From NCBI GenBank assembly GCA_034336665.1, contig CM067568.1:40962770-41026769 (forward strand): 64,000 nt of DNA, given 5' to 3'. The stretch comes from Luscinia megarhynchos. Taxonomy: Eukaryota > Chordata > Aves > Passeriformes > Turdidae. The notes beneath the pieces were generated by a model that had not been told where the DNA came from, searched no databases, and was given only the letters and a program-made list of their open reading frames with translations. Shown one piece after another: positions 26,101-37,600 of this stretch; position 1 is the stretch's first letter, and every line of letters starts with the position of its first letter. The position numbers and the translations under genes are program-made.

Positions 26101-28500
26101 GCTAGAAAGGAAGAGCCATTATTACCACCTATTCCTTGTAGAAATAGCAGAGCTTTGATGTGCAGGTTGATGCCTGCACAACAGGCACTCCCAAACTCTC
26201 CGACACAGAGGGATACTTGGTAATGTTGCAGGAGTGGAAAGCCGTGCTTAATTTGCATATGCATTCACATTTTAGCCATAATGTATTCCTGAAGCATTTC
26301 TGTTTTGCGCTCTGTTCTTCTGTAAGAAACAACCAGCTATGAAATCAACACCATTTATACCAGATTTCTTTAAAGACAAGTTGCAGTGTGCTTGTGTATC
26401 TGCAGTGAATCATGACTCTACATAGAGCCTCTGCTCATCCCAGCTTCCCAACCTCTTTGCTCCCTCATTCTTGTGAATGATGCAGAACTGCAAGAGGAAA
26501 AATACTTCCTGTCTCTCACCTCTTCTAACAGCTAGTGGTCGCTTTGTCACCTTGAAATTTCTCTTCCCTTCCTGCTTCTCTCTAGCCTACCTCTTACCCA
26601 AGATCACTGTTTCTGTGGGAGAAGAGCATAGGAAAAAAGCTTATGATCTTCCTCTCTGCCAAAGGAAAATCTGTTTTCCAGGTGAATAGGTTAGGCTGAT
26701 AGAGTGGGAGAAAGCCATTGTTCCAGCTATACAGTCATTGCCTTTAAAATGCTGCTGTAAGATGCTTGGGTACTGCAATAGTGTGGTACAAGAGCTTTCT
26801 CACATAGAACAAATTCACTGCCTCCTTCCTGTGTGCAAAACAGTGACTATGGACAGAGTGGTGATAGAGGTTTATGTGGTTGGTGCTAGATATGAATACA
26901 GGGTACTCATTCTGAATGAGGTTATCTGATCTGCTCTGGTGCAGGACTGAATAAGGAGATGAGAGAAACTCTCCAGGCACTTGAAGAGGCAGGGTATTGT
27001 AACTAGGAGGACTGACTGATGCTCTGATCTGCTTTGGCAAAGGCTGTGCTACCTATAGATTTTTCTGAACTGCTTAGTAGGAAATTGGATCAGGTGACTT
27101 AAGAAGGTGACAGGAGTGTCAGTTATCAATTGGAGTCTTTCAAAATGGCAAACAATTCTCTTGCTCTTTTTATATAGTGATTTCTGCATTGTATCCTGTC
27201 ACAACTTCCATTTTTTGTATTTGACAGCTTATCCTTTTCCTTTAAATACAGAAATAAGAGCAGAGGACGGGTGTTCCCCTATCGTGCATGTCCCCAGTTG
27301 CCACTAAGTATTGAAGTCTGCCTTGGACTGAGGCCAGAATAGATGCCTTCAGGCTGGACAGCTTTGAAGCACATGGAAACTAGATAAGTCATGTATGAAA
27401 ATCAAAGTGTTTCAGTTCTGTAGTCAACAAAGAAAGAAACAACCAAAATTAGCAATGCAAGCTCTCCAGAAAATAGCAGATCAGACTTGGCTTTCTAAAT
27501 AAGGCACACAGTAATCAAAAGATTTGTAGCCAACATGAACAATTTCTAGTCTCCTTCCCCTAAAGACTCCTTAAGAAGTCTTCATTATTCCCTGAAATAT
27601 AAAGTTTAAAACACTTAGCAGTCTCATGCATATTTTGAAATTAAACCTGTTTGGAATATACTTTCACAGAGTAAAGGGAAACTGGAATCATATGCTTCTA
27701 TTTGTCTTCACAGCTAGGCTAACTGTTTTACACATGCACATATGGAAATATAAAAGACATAATATGGTTCCATATATATCCATGCATGCTCATATATACA
27801 TATGTGCAGGTTATCGTAGCACACAACTGGAAATCAGATCAAACTGAACCTGTTTTCAGTTTTCAGTTCAGCTGTTTCCTTGCTTTGTCATGTTGAATTT
27901 GACACTTGAACTCTTAACTTTCCAGTTGTAAAGTATGAAGATGTATCAGTCCTAGGATAATGGTCCATGAAGTTAATGGTCATAAAATACCTAGAGATTG
28001 AATGAAAATTAAGAGCACAGAGGAAGCAGGGTAGTGTGATGTCAACTAAGAGACACAGGAGCTGGGACTGCCCAGGAACTTCAAAGGGAAATGTCTTGTA
28101 GAACAACCTTGGACTGAAATGGTTTGTTTCACTGTGGTACATTGTAAAATGCCTTCAGTAGGAGTGCACTAGGAGCAGTGATTGTTCTGCTCAAAAAGGC
28201 AGGCAAAAAGCAGGGAAATAGGCTGAAAGGATATGTGGTGACCATCTGCTGAGATCTTTTTGTGCATTTGTTGGGAACTATTTCAGCTGTTCTGACAGCC
28301 TGCCTGAAAGGATCAAAACAACCTGTGTTAGGCAGGCATGGCAGCAGTAGCAGAGAACAAGGATTCTGTGCCCTTAAGTTATCTGAAGCTGTGTTCTAGG
28401 AAGCAAGCTTTTTCTCAGGTTCCTTGATAATGAACCATTTTAACCAGGGCTTCTACCGTGATTCACTTGTGATGTGCTTTTGAGGTGGGTTATGTACTCT
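14102..28500. other. NRXN3: Intron stretch, mostly unique sequence
   Basis: This is a 14.4-kb intronic stretch without a recognisable exon, RNA gene or well-preserved transposon. Visible small features are a 10-bp exact tandem duplication (tgtagttcac twice, 21121-21140) and small GC-richer patches near 14700-14900, 18400-18600 and 24050-24700. None of those patches shows CpG-island character. Open frames up to 113 codons (16840-17181) show no recognised family. I see no evidence of a gene on either strand. Confidence 0.6.
21121..21140. repeat. 10-bp exact tandem duplication
   Basis: The unit tgtagttcac occurs twice without a gap, followed by a partial third copy beginning agttca. It is a minor local duplication. 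Confidence 0.85.
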
Positions 28501-28504
28501 TCCC

Positions 28505-28632
28505 TCAGAGAAGGAAAGCAAGTGCAGAAACCTCAAGTGTTTTGCCTAAGGCTGCACAGAGAATCAGTGCCATGCCACAGGATGAATCCAGAGTATATGA
28601 CTCAATTCACTTACTGTGACTAGATGGTGCTC
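28505..28632 (-). repeat. MIR-like ancient SINE fragment
   Basis: Read on the + strand, the segment resembles the reverse complement of MIR-family SINEs: cctcaagtgttttgcctaagg, then ctgcacagagaatcagtg, a gatgaatccagag block and atgactcaattcactt. These match, in order, the MIR stretches usually read as ttaagtgacttgcccaagg, cacacagc, ggattcgaacccag and the following tail. The copy is strongly diverged, as expected for an element inherited from early amniotes. The assignment is by remembered consensus only. Confidence 0.55.
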
Positions 28633-28640
28633 TCTCTGAT

Positions 28641-30639
28641 GGATGCAGTCATTTCAGTTGCTGCTTATGGCTTGAAATAGGGAGCCAAGAGGTATTTTAA
28701 CTAGCATAGTACTAACTTGATTCCTTAGTGTCATGGCCTAGTCCCAACTGCCCAAGGCCATTTCTGATACCTTCAGCATTTTTCTTGCAGCATTTTTTTT
28801 TTTCTTGTAAGCAAGTATTGTAGATAATGAGGGCAAAAAGAGGCTTACAAAACCACCTGCTCAATCTAGACAGATGTTTTATCTAAAACCTCAATGTCTT
28901 CAAATTAAGCTCATGGTTCTTGTCATGTCATCTTTCAAGTCACCTTCTTTGCAGCACACTTTACCATATTTTAGTACTGCTGCTGTGCTCAGGCCCAGGC
29001 TTCTAAGCTAAAGAACAAGCTAATTCACCTTTCTTCTGGTCTCTGTTTTCTAGAGTTCTGATTGTTCTTGCTGCTGTGTCCTGGACAGTCTCCAGCTGTT
29101 TGCCCTGTAACTTCACAGACTCTATAGCACCCAAATACAGTGTTTAAGGGAAAGATTTATCAACACTGAATACATTGTACAGGAGGTAATAGTAGACCTC
29201 TGATTTATATTTCTGCAATAAACTATAGCTGTGTAGGTCCTCCACTTCACAACTGCTGCCAGGCTGATCGCTCTCATTATACAGTCAGGCAGGTTTATTC
29301 TAAACTACTGTAAAAACTGTGTTTATAAACTGTGTTTATTGCATTGCACCTCCTGTGTTTTATATTTTAAAGTCAATTTGAAGTAAAGTCAGTTTTGTGG
29401 CAAATTCCAAATTCGATTAAGATGAAGACTTTATCAGCCTAGTTTTTTATTCTATCCTCCAGGTCCTAAATAAATTAAATATTAATACCAAAAGCAGAAC
29501 AAACAGACTTAATATAACCTCCTATTTTCATTCTGAACTACTGCTAATTATTCTCAGAATATGTTTTTTCAGTTAGTTTTGTGCCAATGTGTAGAAATAT
29601 GTTTCCCTGTGGCATGTGAAACTCTGCTGAAGGGTTTTCAAGATACAAAGTTCTGGTTCTAACCTCATCGACAATCCATAGAGAAAACTGGCTGCTTTGA
29701 CAGAGTTTGGTTTTGAAAAATCCAGTTCCTCTGTTATTCACCTCCCTCTTGTTTTCCAGGTATTTTCAGTTTGAATATTCCCCCCATCTTTTCTACCACT
29801 TAAATACTGAAGTTGATAATGTCATAGAAAAGTTGTGGGATGGTTCATGATCCTGGACTTCTCTCTCTAGGACCACTCAAGTCACTGGCTTCAGCACACA
29901 GATTGTTTTTGAAAGTCCTTAGTTAACTGGCTGCAGTAACAGGCTAATGATTTTTACAGGTGGAATATGAGAATCAGAATGTTCAATAAAGTATCCCTGT
30001 GTTGGTTTGACAATGAAGGAGTAAAAGGAGAAATTAAACTTCCTAGAAAGCATTAGGGAGTTGCTAAATAATTTCTTGGAAGCTGTTCTATGATAGAGGG
30101 AACATGCCCCATACCTGTGCTTTTCAGAAAGACAGCTTATAAAGGGAGGGGTTGTTAGATTAACAAAAAGGGGCTTCAGATAGAATGGAGGACCAAATCT
30201 TTAACAACTCAAAATGAAAAAGATTCATGATAATGACTGCTGTAGAACAGAAGCAGAGTGCACAATATTTCAATATATATTTATATAGCTCAGTGATTGT
30301 GACTTTAGGAAAGTTGGTTGGATTGTTAATTAAATGAATTTACAGTACGAACCAGCACTTAAGTTAATATAAAATGAAAGTGAGAGTCAGGGATTGACTG
30401 TAATTCTCCAATCTGCCAGTATTAATTCTGTGCCATCCATACAATAGGGATAGTGAAACAAATAAATGGGACTTATTTAGTCTTTCAGAAATTCCTTGTA
30501 AGAGCTGATAAGGAAGCAAAGCTGTCAGATAGGAAAAGGTAAATGTCTGTCATGATTTGAAACCAGCAAAGGACAGGAGACCAAAAAGAGAAATAGATGC
30601 TTGATTTTCAGGTTAATAGAAAAATGACAAAAGGTTAAT
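28641..30639. other. NRXN3: Intron stretch, no recognised feature
   Basis: This is AT-rich intron with a T tract near 28793 and a 13-bp exact tandem duplication at 29314-29339. No gene, RNA or clear transposon is seen. The last 100 bases may belong to the ancient CR1 copy that follows, whose 5' edge is uncertain. Confidence 0.6.
29314..29339. repeat. 13-bp exact tandem duplication
   Basis: The unit aaactgtgtttat is present twice in perfect register with no interruption. It is a recent-looking local duplication within intron. Confidence 0.9.
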
Positions 30640-31760
30640 GGAAGAGTGCCTCACACTTGCGTTTGAGGACCACTGTATTTAATCAGTGATGTGGAAAAGG
30701 GACTTGGCAGTGAAGTTGCAGGATCTGCGGACAATAAGAAATTATTTATGGAAGTCTGTCTTTAAGAAGACAGTGAGGAATTTGAGGCTCCTGATAAAGA
30801 AGGTTGTATTGGCAGCAGAACATCATACGCAATTGTTTGTTGACAACTACAAAGTAATGCCCATTGCAAGGAATAATTTGAATTGTTCATACACATTACT
30901 AGGTTCTAAATTAACTGTAACCATTCAGGGAGAAAAAACAAAAACCTAGGGGACATTGCCAGAAGCTCAGTAAAAACATCTGCTCGTTGCACAGCAGAAG
31001 TCAAAAAGCAAGAATTACACTGTGATACAGGAATAATGGGGTAGAAAATTCCACTGATCACGGCATTATATAAAACAGTAGTACATCCTTACCAAGGATG
31101 TAGCATTTATTCTTGCTCATAGAATCATGAAATAGTATAACTAAAGGAGGTTCAAAAAACAGCTGCTAATGTTGACAAGAGACACAAGAGTAAATTACAG
31201 CAGGAAATACTTAGGAGACTGTGGTTGAGACAAAAAAAAAGGCAAGCAGACACGGGAAAAATTCCTGAGTGATTTGGGGAGGAAATACTGAATGTTCTTA
31301 TTTGTCCTTTCCAAAAAAGCAAGAACAGGAAGATTTCAGAGGATTTGAAAGGTGATATTTTGGAAGATAATTGAAGAAACTGTGCTTTATTCAAAAGATA
31401 ATTAACCTGTAAAACTAATTACAAAAAAGAGCCTAAACCAAAGAATTTATCAGTGCTCAAAAGAGGATTAAACAAATGTATACTAATGAGAAAGTCCTCA
31501 GTAACAATTTGAAGGACTCTAGAGAAAGTCCTCTGTAGTATTTTGTAGGACTGCAAAAGGAGATTTCAACTTGTTTTAAGGTACTAAGAGAAACACACTG
31601 TGCAACTGTAGAGAAACAGTAACTGTGGTTCATGGTACCTCATGAAACGGTGGGTATAGTCTTGTGGAGACAGCTGCTAGCATTTGCTCTGGGGAATGTG
31701 TGATACTGGTCTAGATAGATCACTCATCTGATCTGCTTGGTAATTACTATCACCCTAAGG
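30640..31760 (+). mobile_element. Ancient CR1 LINE with decayed reverse-transcriptase region
   Basis: This 1.1-kb segment lines up in order with the 3' half of the older CR1 type best known from turtles and crocodilians. Landmarks are gtatttaatcagtgatgtgg with ggcagtgaagttgcagg (the RT stretch coding a phrase like FINDLE), then ctacaaagtaatgcccattgc, taggttctaaattaactgt, gcacagcagaagtcaaaaag, ggaggttcaaaaaacagctg, and a 3' end of ggtctagatagatcactc with tctgatctgcttggtaatt. Many stops and indels show it is dead. Divergence is much higher than in the other CR1 copies nearby, consistent with great age. The 5' end is uncertain by about 100 bp. Confidence 0.75.
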
Positions 31761-33125
31761 ATGACATTAAATTTGGTGAAAGAAAATTTATAAAGCGTAC
31801 TGCAATTTCAGATTAAAGAGTTCCTTTTGGCTTCCCTTTTCAGATGGAAGTATCTGCTGCTTAGAATGTGAACTTGTCAAGTCAGGGGACATTTCTTATC
31901 ACTGGAAGGATGTTAATGTAGCCCATATTATATCAGTAGTGGTGGTATACCAGATTATAATTACCATTTTAATGAAATACAACCAAGGACAGAATCCATC
32001 CTTTATCCCTTCAAATACAAGAATTTATTGTATAATAGAATAACAAATTCCTGTGTGTAATTCATCACTTTATGTTTGAAGAAACCATTTTAAGAAGGTT
32101 TTGAACCTGGGAACACTCATCATGTGCACATAGTTTAAAAAAAAAAAGTCTACTAATCTTATACATAGCAGCAAGATCAAGTGTACAATGTATGCCAAAA
32201 TAAGGAGGGGCTGGTAAAAATGAAGTTTTCTCTGTCATGAAATCCCACAGGTGATCAAACACTGAATTACACAGTGGATGAATAACTAAATCCAGATTTC
32301 ATTTTCATTGTTTACAAGCACCAAAGAAAAGACCACAAACTGATCACTTACTAGGAAGACTTCATTTTTACCTTCAAAGTGTGCCCCGAAAACACTTCCA
32401 TTGAATAATCCAACACACATAGATATTAAAAAAATCACGCTAGCTTGTCCTATAAAATCCAGTAGAACAAAGTCTCCCAGTGTTAAGCACACTGAACATA
32501 ACTAGCTTCACAATTTCATTTTCTTAAGGAAAAATAATGTAGTTATCATTAAGCTCCCTGGGAAACTAGCTTTAATAATATTCTTTGGTTATCAGAGCTA
32601 TCATTTTTCCTTCAGGCAGAGCTGAGGAAATATGAAGTTAAAACCATCATTGAGTGTGATAATGAAGTCAGTCCATTTCAGTGCAAGACCACAGCAATTC
32701 TTTATCGCTCCAAACGGGTTGTGGGGCTGAAAGCTGTTTCTCTAGTTGGCAAAGTTGCTGAGTTCACAGATAACTATCATTTTCAGAACATATTTTGCTG
32801 CATGTGGAAGAGCAAAATATAAAAAGTACTCTAAAAATGTTCAAAACTGAAGAGATAGGCTTACAAAAGAATTTTCACAAAAGAAAAGAGAATTGCACTA
32901 CCTTTCTGAGCTTCTGCCTACCTAAGATTTTCATTCAAACAGGGAGCTGACTATTTATATTTATACTTGAATTCACATGACTGTCTTTCATTCAACTTTG
33001 CACCTTACATGCACACATTGCACATTCCTGCTCACATTTACCCTTGCACACATAAATGGCTAAATTCTTCATTCACTAGCACCAGAAGAACTTATTCTTA
33101 CACACATTCAAAATACAAAGTTTTT
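31761..33125. other. NRXN3: Intron stretch, no recognised feature
   Basis: This is AT-rich intronic sequence with an A tract near 32137-32148. Around 32967-33060 there is a run of cacac/catac-rich words but not a clean microsatellite. No exon or RNA gene is recognised. Confidence 0.6.
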
Positions 33126-33625
33126 CACAGAATCACACAATCAGTTAGGTGGCAAAAGACCTCTGATGTCATCAAGTCCAACCTGAGACCGAGCACTGTC
33201 TTGTCAGGTAGAACATGGCACAAAGTACCACGTCCAGTTTTTCCTTAAACATCTCCAGGGATGGTGACTCCACCATCTCCCTGGGCCATTCCAGTATATA
33301 ATCACCCTTTCTGTGAAGAATTTCTTCCTAATGTCCAACCTTAACCTGTCCTGGCACAGTTTGAGACTATGTCCTCTTGTTCTGTCACTGGCTGCCTGGG
33401 AGAAGAGGCCAATTCTCACCTGGCTACATCCTCCTTTCAGGTAGTTGTAGAGACTGAAAAGGTCCCCCTTGACCTCTCCCCTGTGGTCTCCTCTGAGCCT
33501 CCTTTTCTTCAGGCTAAATAACTTGAGCTCCTTCAGCCATTCCTCTAGCACTCGTACTCCAGACTCTTCAGCTTTGCTGCTCTTCCCTGGACCCACTCCA
33601 GCACCTCAGTGCCCTGCCTTCTTCC
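33126..33625 (-). mobile_element. CR1 LINE, truncated, antisense
   Basis: This is a CR1 3' fragment on the minus strand. On the + strand it opens with the reversed terminus (cacagaatcacacaatc, ggtggcaaaagacctctg, aagtccaacc) and runs back through the end of ORF2. A minus-strand open frame of 130 codons at 33204-33596 still reads CR1 ORF2 C-terminal phrases such as [30 protein letters not shown] and [13 protein letters not shown]. The copy is 5'-truncated, so there is no complete reverse transcriptase. It is better preserved than the other CR1 pieces here, suggesting a younger insertion. Confidence 0.93.
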
Positions 33626-33812
33626 TTATTCACATACGTTTGTGCAGATATACAAAATTATATTAGATACATAGTATATAAATACAAATTCTACTCTCCT
33701 CACAAAAAGAATGAATAAATGTAAATATCAGAAAAAGGTAATGTAGTTAGTTTAAAGGTCAAAAACAAGGGTAAAACTTCATCAGGTTCTTCTCTGAAGT
33801 ATTTATTTAGCA

Positions 33813-34600
33813 TTCATAGAGTATGGAATATCCTAAGTTGAAAGGGTCCCATGAGTCCAACTCCTGTCCCTGCACAGGACTTCCCCGGGAGGCACACCAT
33901 GTGCCTGAGAGTGTTGCCCAAGAGCTTCTTGAACTCTGTCAGGGGAGACTGACAGGCTTGGAGCTGTGACCACTTCCCTAGGGAGCCTGTTCCAGTGCCC
34001 AGCCACCCCCTGGGTGAAAAACCTTTTCCTTCTATCTAACCTAAACTTCCCCTGACTCAGCTTCAGTTAGTGTTTCCTCAAGTTCTATGCTGGTCGCTAA
34101 AGAGAGGAGCTCAGTGTCTGCCCCTCCTCTTCGTGTCACAAGGAAGCTCTAACTGCAATGAGATCTCCCCTCAGTCTCCTCCAGGCTGAGCAAACCAAAG
34201 TACCACAGCTGCCTCTCATACAGCTTCACCTCCAGACCCTTCAGCACCTTTGTAGCCCTTCTTTGGATGTTCTGTTTAATCTTGTGAGGCTGCCCCAGAG
34301 CAGAGCAGCACAATCCCTTCCCTTGCCTGGCTGTGATGCTGTGCCTGATGCACCCCAGGACAGGGTTGGCCCTCCTGGCTGCCAGGGCACTGCTGACTTG
34401 TGCTCAATTTGCCATCAGCAAGAACCCCCACATCCCTTTCTGCAGTGCTGCTCTGAAGCCTCTCATGCCCTAGTCTGTCCAGGGTTGCCCTGTCCCAGAG
34501 CAAACGCAGAATCCATCATTTTCACTTGTTAAACTTCATATGATAGGTGCTTGTCCAGCCCTCTTAATTTGTCAAGGTTTCTCTGCAGGGCCTCTCTTCA
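33813..34600 (-). mobile_element. CR1 LINE of a different subfamily, truncated, antisense
   Basis: This is a second minus-strand CR1 copy about 190 bp from the previous one. Its 3' end (gtatggaatatcctaagttg, gagtccaactcctgtccctgcacaggac) differs from the neighbour's, so the two are not halves of one element but separate insertions, probably of different CR1 subfamilies. Further landmarks are gagcctgttccagtgcccag, tcccctcagtctcctccagg and aggacagggttggccctcc. Open frames on either strand here are by-products of CR1 sequence. The 5' edge near 34600 is approximate. Confidence 0.92.
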
Positions 34601-37600
34601 TTGACTTGCAGTCAGTTACAATTGCAGAGCTTCATCATATCAAACATCTACAATCTAAAATGCTTCAAAATCCATTTCCACTTTCTAATAATCCGTCTCT
34701 ACATTCCTGGGCTTATATTTTGATTTGTAGTGCGTACACACACTGGTGCAAAGAGGCAGCTGCTTCTGATGTTATGAAATTAAATTTGTATCTGTGTTGC
34801 CTCCTGTTACACCTTTTGAAACAATAAGCTTTGCTTCTCCTGGGACAGAGGATAGGCATAGAGTAACTGTTGAGGTCAGAAGTTATGTTATCCTGATTTG
34901 AAGTGCTGTTCAGCTGTACCTCTAAGGGCAATGGTCTTGGCAGTTCTGGGGAAACTAGATAAACGTCATTTGGGACATCTTATATATTGGAAACTCTGAA
35001 ACAATTTTATATGAAGAAATTGAAACAGTGCCTCTATTATACTGTCAGAGGAATGGGGCTTTTAACTTTCTGAAGTGCCTGTTAGAGAGACCATACAGAA
35101 CTCGATGAATCTTGGTGCATGAAGTACATTTGCTAAGCCACAAGCTAAAGGGAACTAGGGATGTTCCAGAGATGGTGCAGTATGAGCCATATGAGTGACA
35201 TCCACAAAAACAATGAAACAGTTAGGTAGCCATAGTAATAGTTACATCTCCTCCTGAATTTAGTACAGCAGTGGCTTAATTAGAGCCTCTAGGTAGTGCT
35301 ATGTACACAGGAAATGGAGATGCTCCAGCAAGTCAGCTGATGATGCTGTAGATGATGGCAGGAAACTAGGCTCTTCTCTCATTTGTCCACGGGACCATAC
35401 TTCTGTGTAAATAGCAAATGTCCCTGTAAGCTGCCTCTCTGCAGAATTTGTCAAGCCCAAAGAAAGAGTTTCAAAATAACTTTAAACAGAATTGCCTCTC
35501 CTGTGATATTGTTGCATGCCACTTCAGATGCCTAACTGGCCAAAAATAAAGAGATAAAAATTAAAACACAAGCTGAGCTGATAAGAAATTACACGAATTA
35601 TGAAAGTGCATTGTTTGCTAAATGATACTGAAGCAAGAAAACTGTGATAGACATTACATATTTAAAGACTATAAATGCTTTAGAGTGATGCATTGAGGGC
35701 ATATAACTAGGTCTATTGGGATGGTGCTAAGATTAAATAAATTTAGACTGAAAGAAGAAGCAATTTCATAAAAGCAGGACTTGGTAAACTCTAAGAATAG
35801 CCTCCCCAAGAAAGAACTGAAAATATCCTTGCTTAGCAAATTTAAATCATGTTGAAATACATACTTTTCAGTTCTGTTGCTTGTGCTCTAGTTTATATAT
35901 TACAGTGTCTTGAGGGGGCTTAGTCCCAAAAACACTTAGAATATTTATTTCTAAAGAAAGCAGACAGTTAAGAAATTGAACCAAATGGAAATTTTTGAAC
36001 AGTGATATTTTCATAAAGCTGTTGCAGACAGGAAAGTGGTGATCTGTGCCAGTCGAAGCACTACAGCAATGCTAGCAGCTAGCCAGTTACTCATGCCAGT
36101 GGCAATAGCTGTCCCCAGTGTGACCAAACCAACAGTAACAGCTGCTTCTATTTTTGCCATGATTCACGTGGCCACAAGGAAAGGCAGCTTGGTTTTATTT
36201 CAGCTGTGTCCTAATCATAGTCCTGCCTTTGTGCCTCATCCATAGCTGTGGTTCTAAACCCCCCACAGATTTTCCATACTGAACAGAAACTGACATTTCA
36301 AGTGTGCCAGGGCTTGTGAAATGTTAATTAAAGCTTCATGTTGCAGATGTGATGCAGAGATTATCTTTCATTCTCCTTCTCTGAAAATAATTTCTTCTTG
36401 TCATTTTTGCTGGTATCTGCACTGTACCTGAACTTTTGTCAAGGAGCCTGTCCTAGCTGGGACTGACTCCAAGATGGATTATGGCTTTCCTGTCTTTTGC
36501 TTCTGTGACTTTGTTTTCTGTTAATGGCTCATGTGATTCAGAGCTGCAGCATAACCAGGTGCTGCATGCTCACGTCAACAGAGCACAAAGCAGACGGTCT
36601 TCCTTCACATCCTCCTCCAAACCCAGCCTGTTACATTACAAAACACTAGCTCTGAGCTATTATTCACTGCTGTTAAAATCAAGTCTAATGAACAGTACAC
36701 CAGTTAACTCTACGTTTTGGGCTCTGATTTCTTTCCTCAGTAAAATCGTTTTAAATACCTGCACAGAATGCTGTAATCCTGTACAGAGATGGGGCAAGTT
36801 AGCTTTGAACAAATGTGCACAGATATTGGGAGCAGTTAAAGCAGAGCAGCCCAGAGCTCCATGCAGATAATTTTACCTGGTTGAGAAACAGGGAAAATCA
36901 GCCAATGTGGTATGTAGCACCACATGGCTTTACTGCTTCTAGTATTCAAATTTACTAATTTAGATTGCAATTTTTTTTGTCCACAGGACTGCATTGTGCA
37001 ATTTCAGTACATAGTAGGTAGCATTGTACATAGAGCATTGCCCACCCAAATGGTACAGTAGCTCCTACTAATAACTGGTAAATCTATGATCTGTTTCTCA
37101 TTAATCAGGGAAATGAAAAAACAGCTTTGTCTTTCAAATCCACATGGGTTTAAAACCTTCAATTTAGCTTTATTAAAGGAAATATTTCTCTCTATATTTG
37201 CTTTTACCAAATATAAGATGTTAGTCTGTATAAATGGGTACCTTTTGTCATTTAAATACACATACTGTTCTAATGCACGGTTTATTTTGAATTTACACTT
37301 ATTATTTCAACTTTCACAGTGATTGAATTCTCTTTATTTATGCTGGTATGAAATTATGCTAGCTTTGACATAGTTAAAGTATGGACATTCAAATTATCTA
37401 GATTATTTGTGCTCCTGGATAACATTAATAAAAATTGTTCTGAATTTTACAAGAAATTTTGCTTCTGTTGTCAATTGAACAAAGATGTGTTTGCCTTGTG
37501 ATTACCTCTAGTCATACTTGGCATATTTTGATGTAATTATGAGTAACTATATACTTAATTGGCCAATGTTTCTGTGAAATGATTTTGTATTTCCCCCTCT

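Noticed and set aside
33204..33596. 130-codon minus-strand frame as a separate gene
   Set aside because: It is the C-terminal remnant of CR1 ORF2, already included in the CR1 feature, and lacks the reverse-transcriptase core.
34158..34532. 124-codon plus-strand frame
   Set aside because: It is antisense to a CR1 copy; its frame comes from the repeat.
36036..36245. Ala/Thr-rich 69-codon frame resembling a membrane segment
   Set aside because: No family match, no splice signals and no conservation data; could not be supported as an exon or retrocopy.
36481..36870. 129-codon plus-strand frame
   Set aside because: Random-looking composition and no exon signals.
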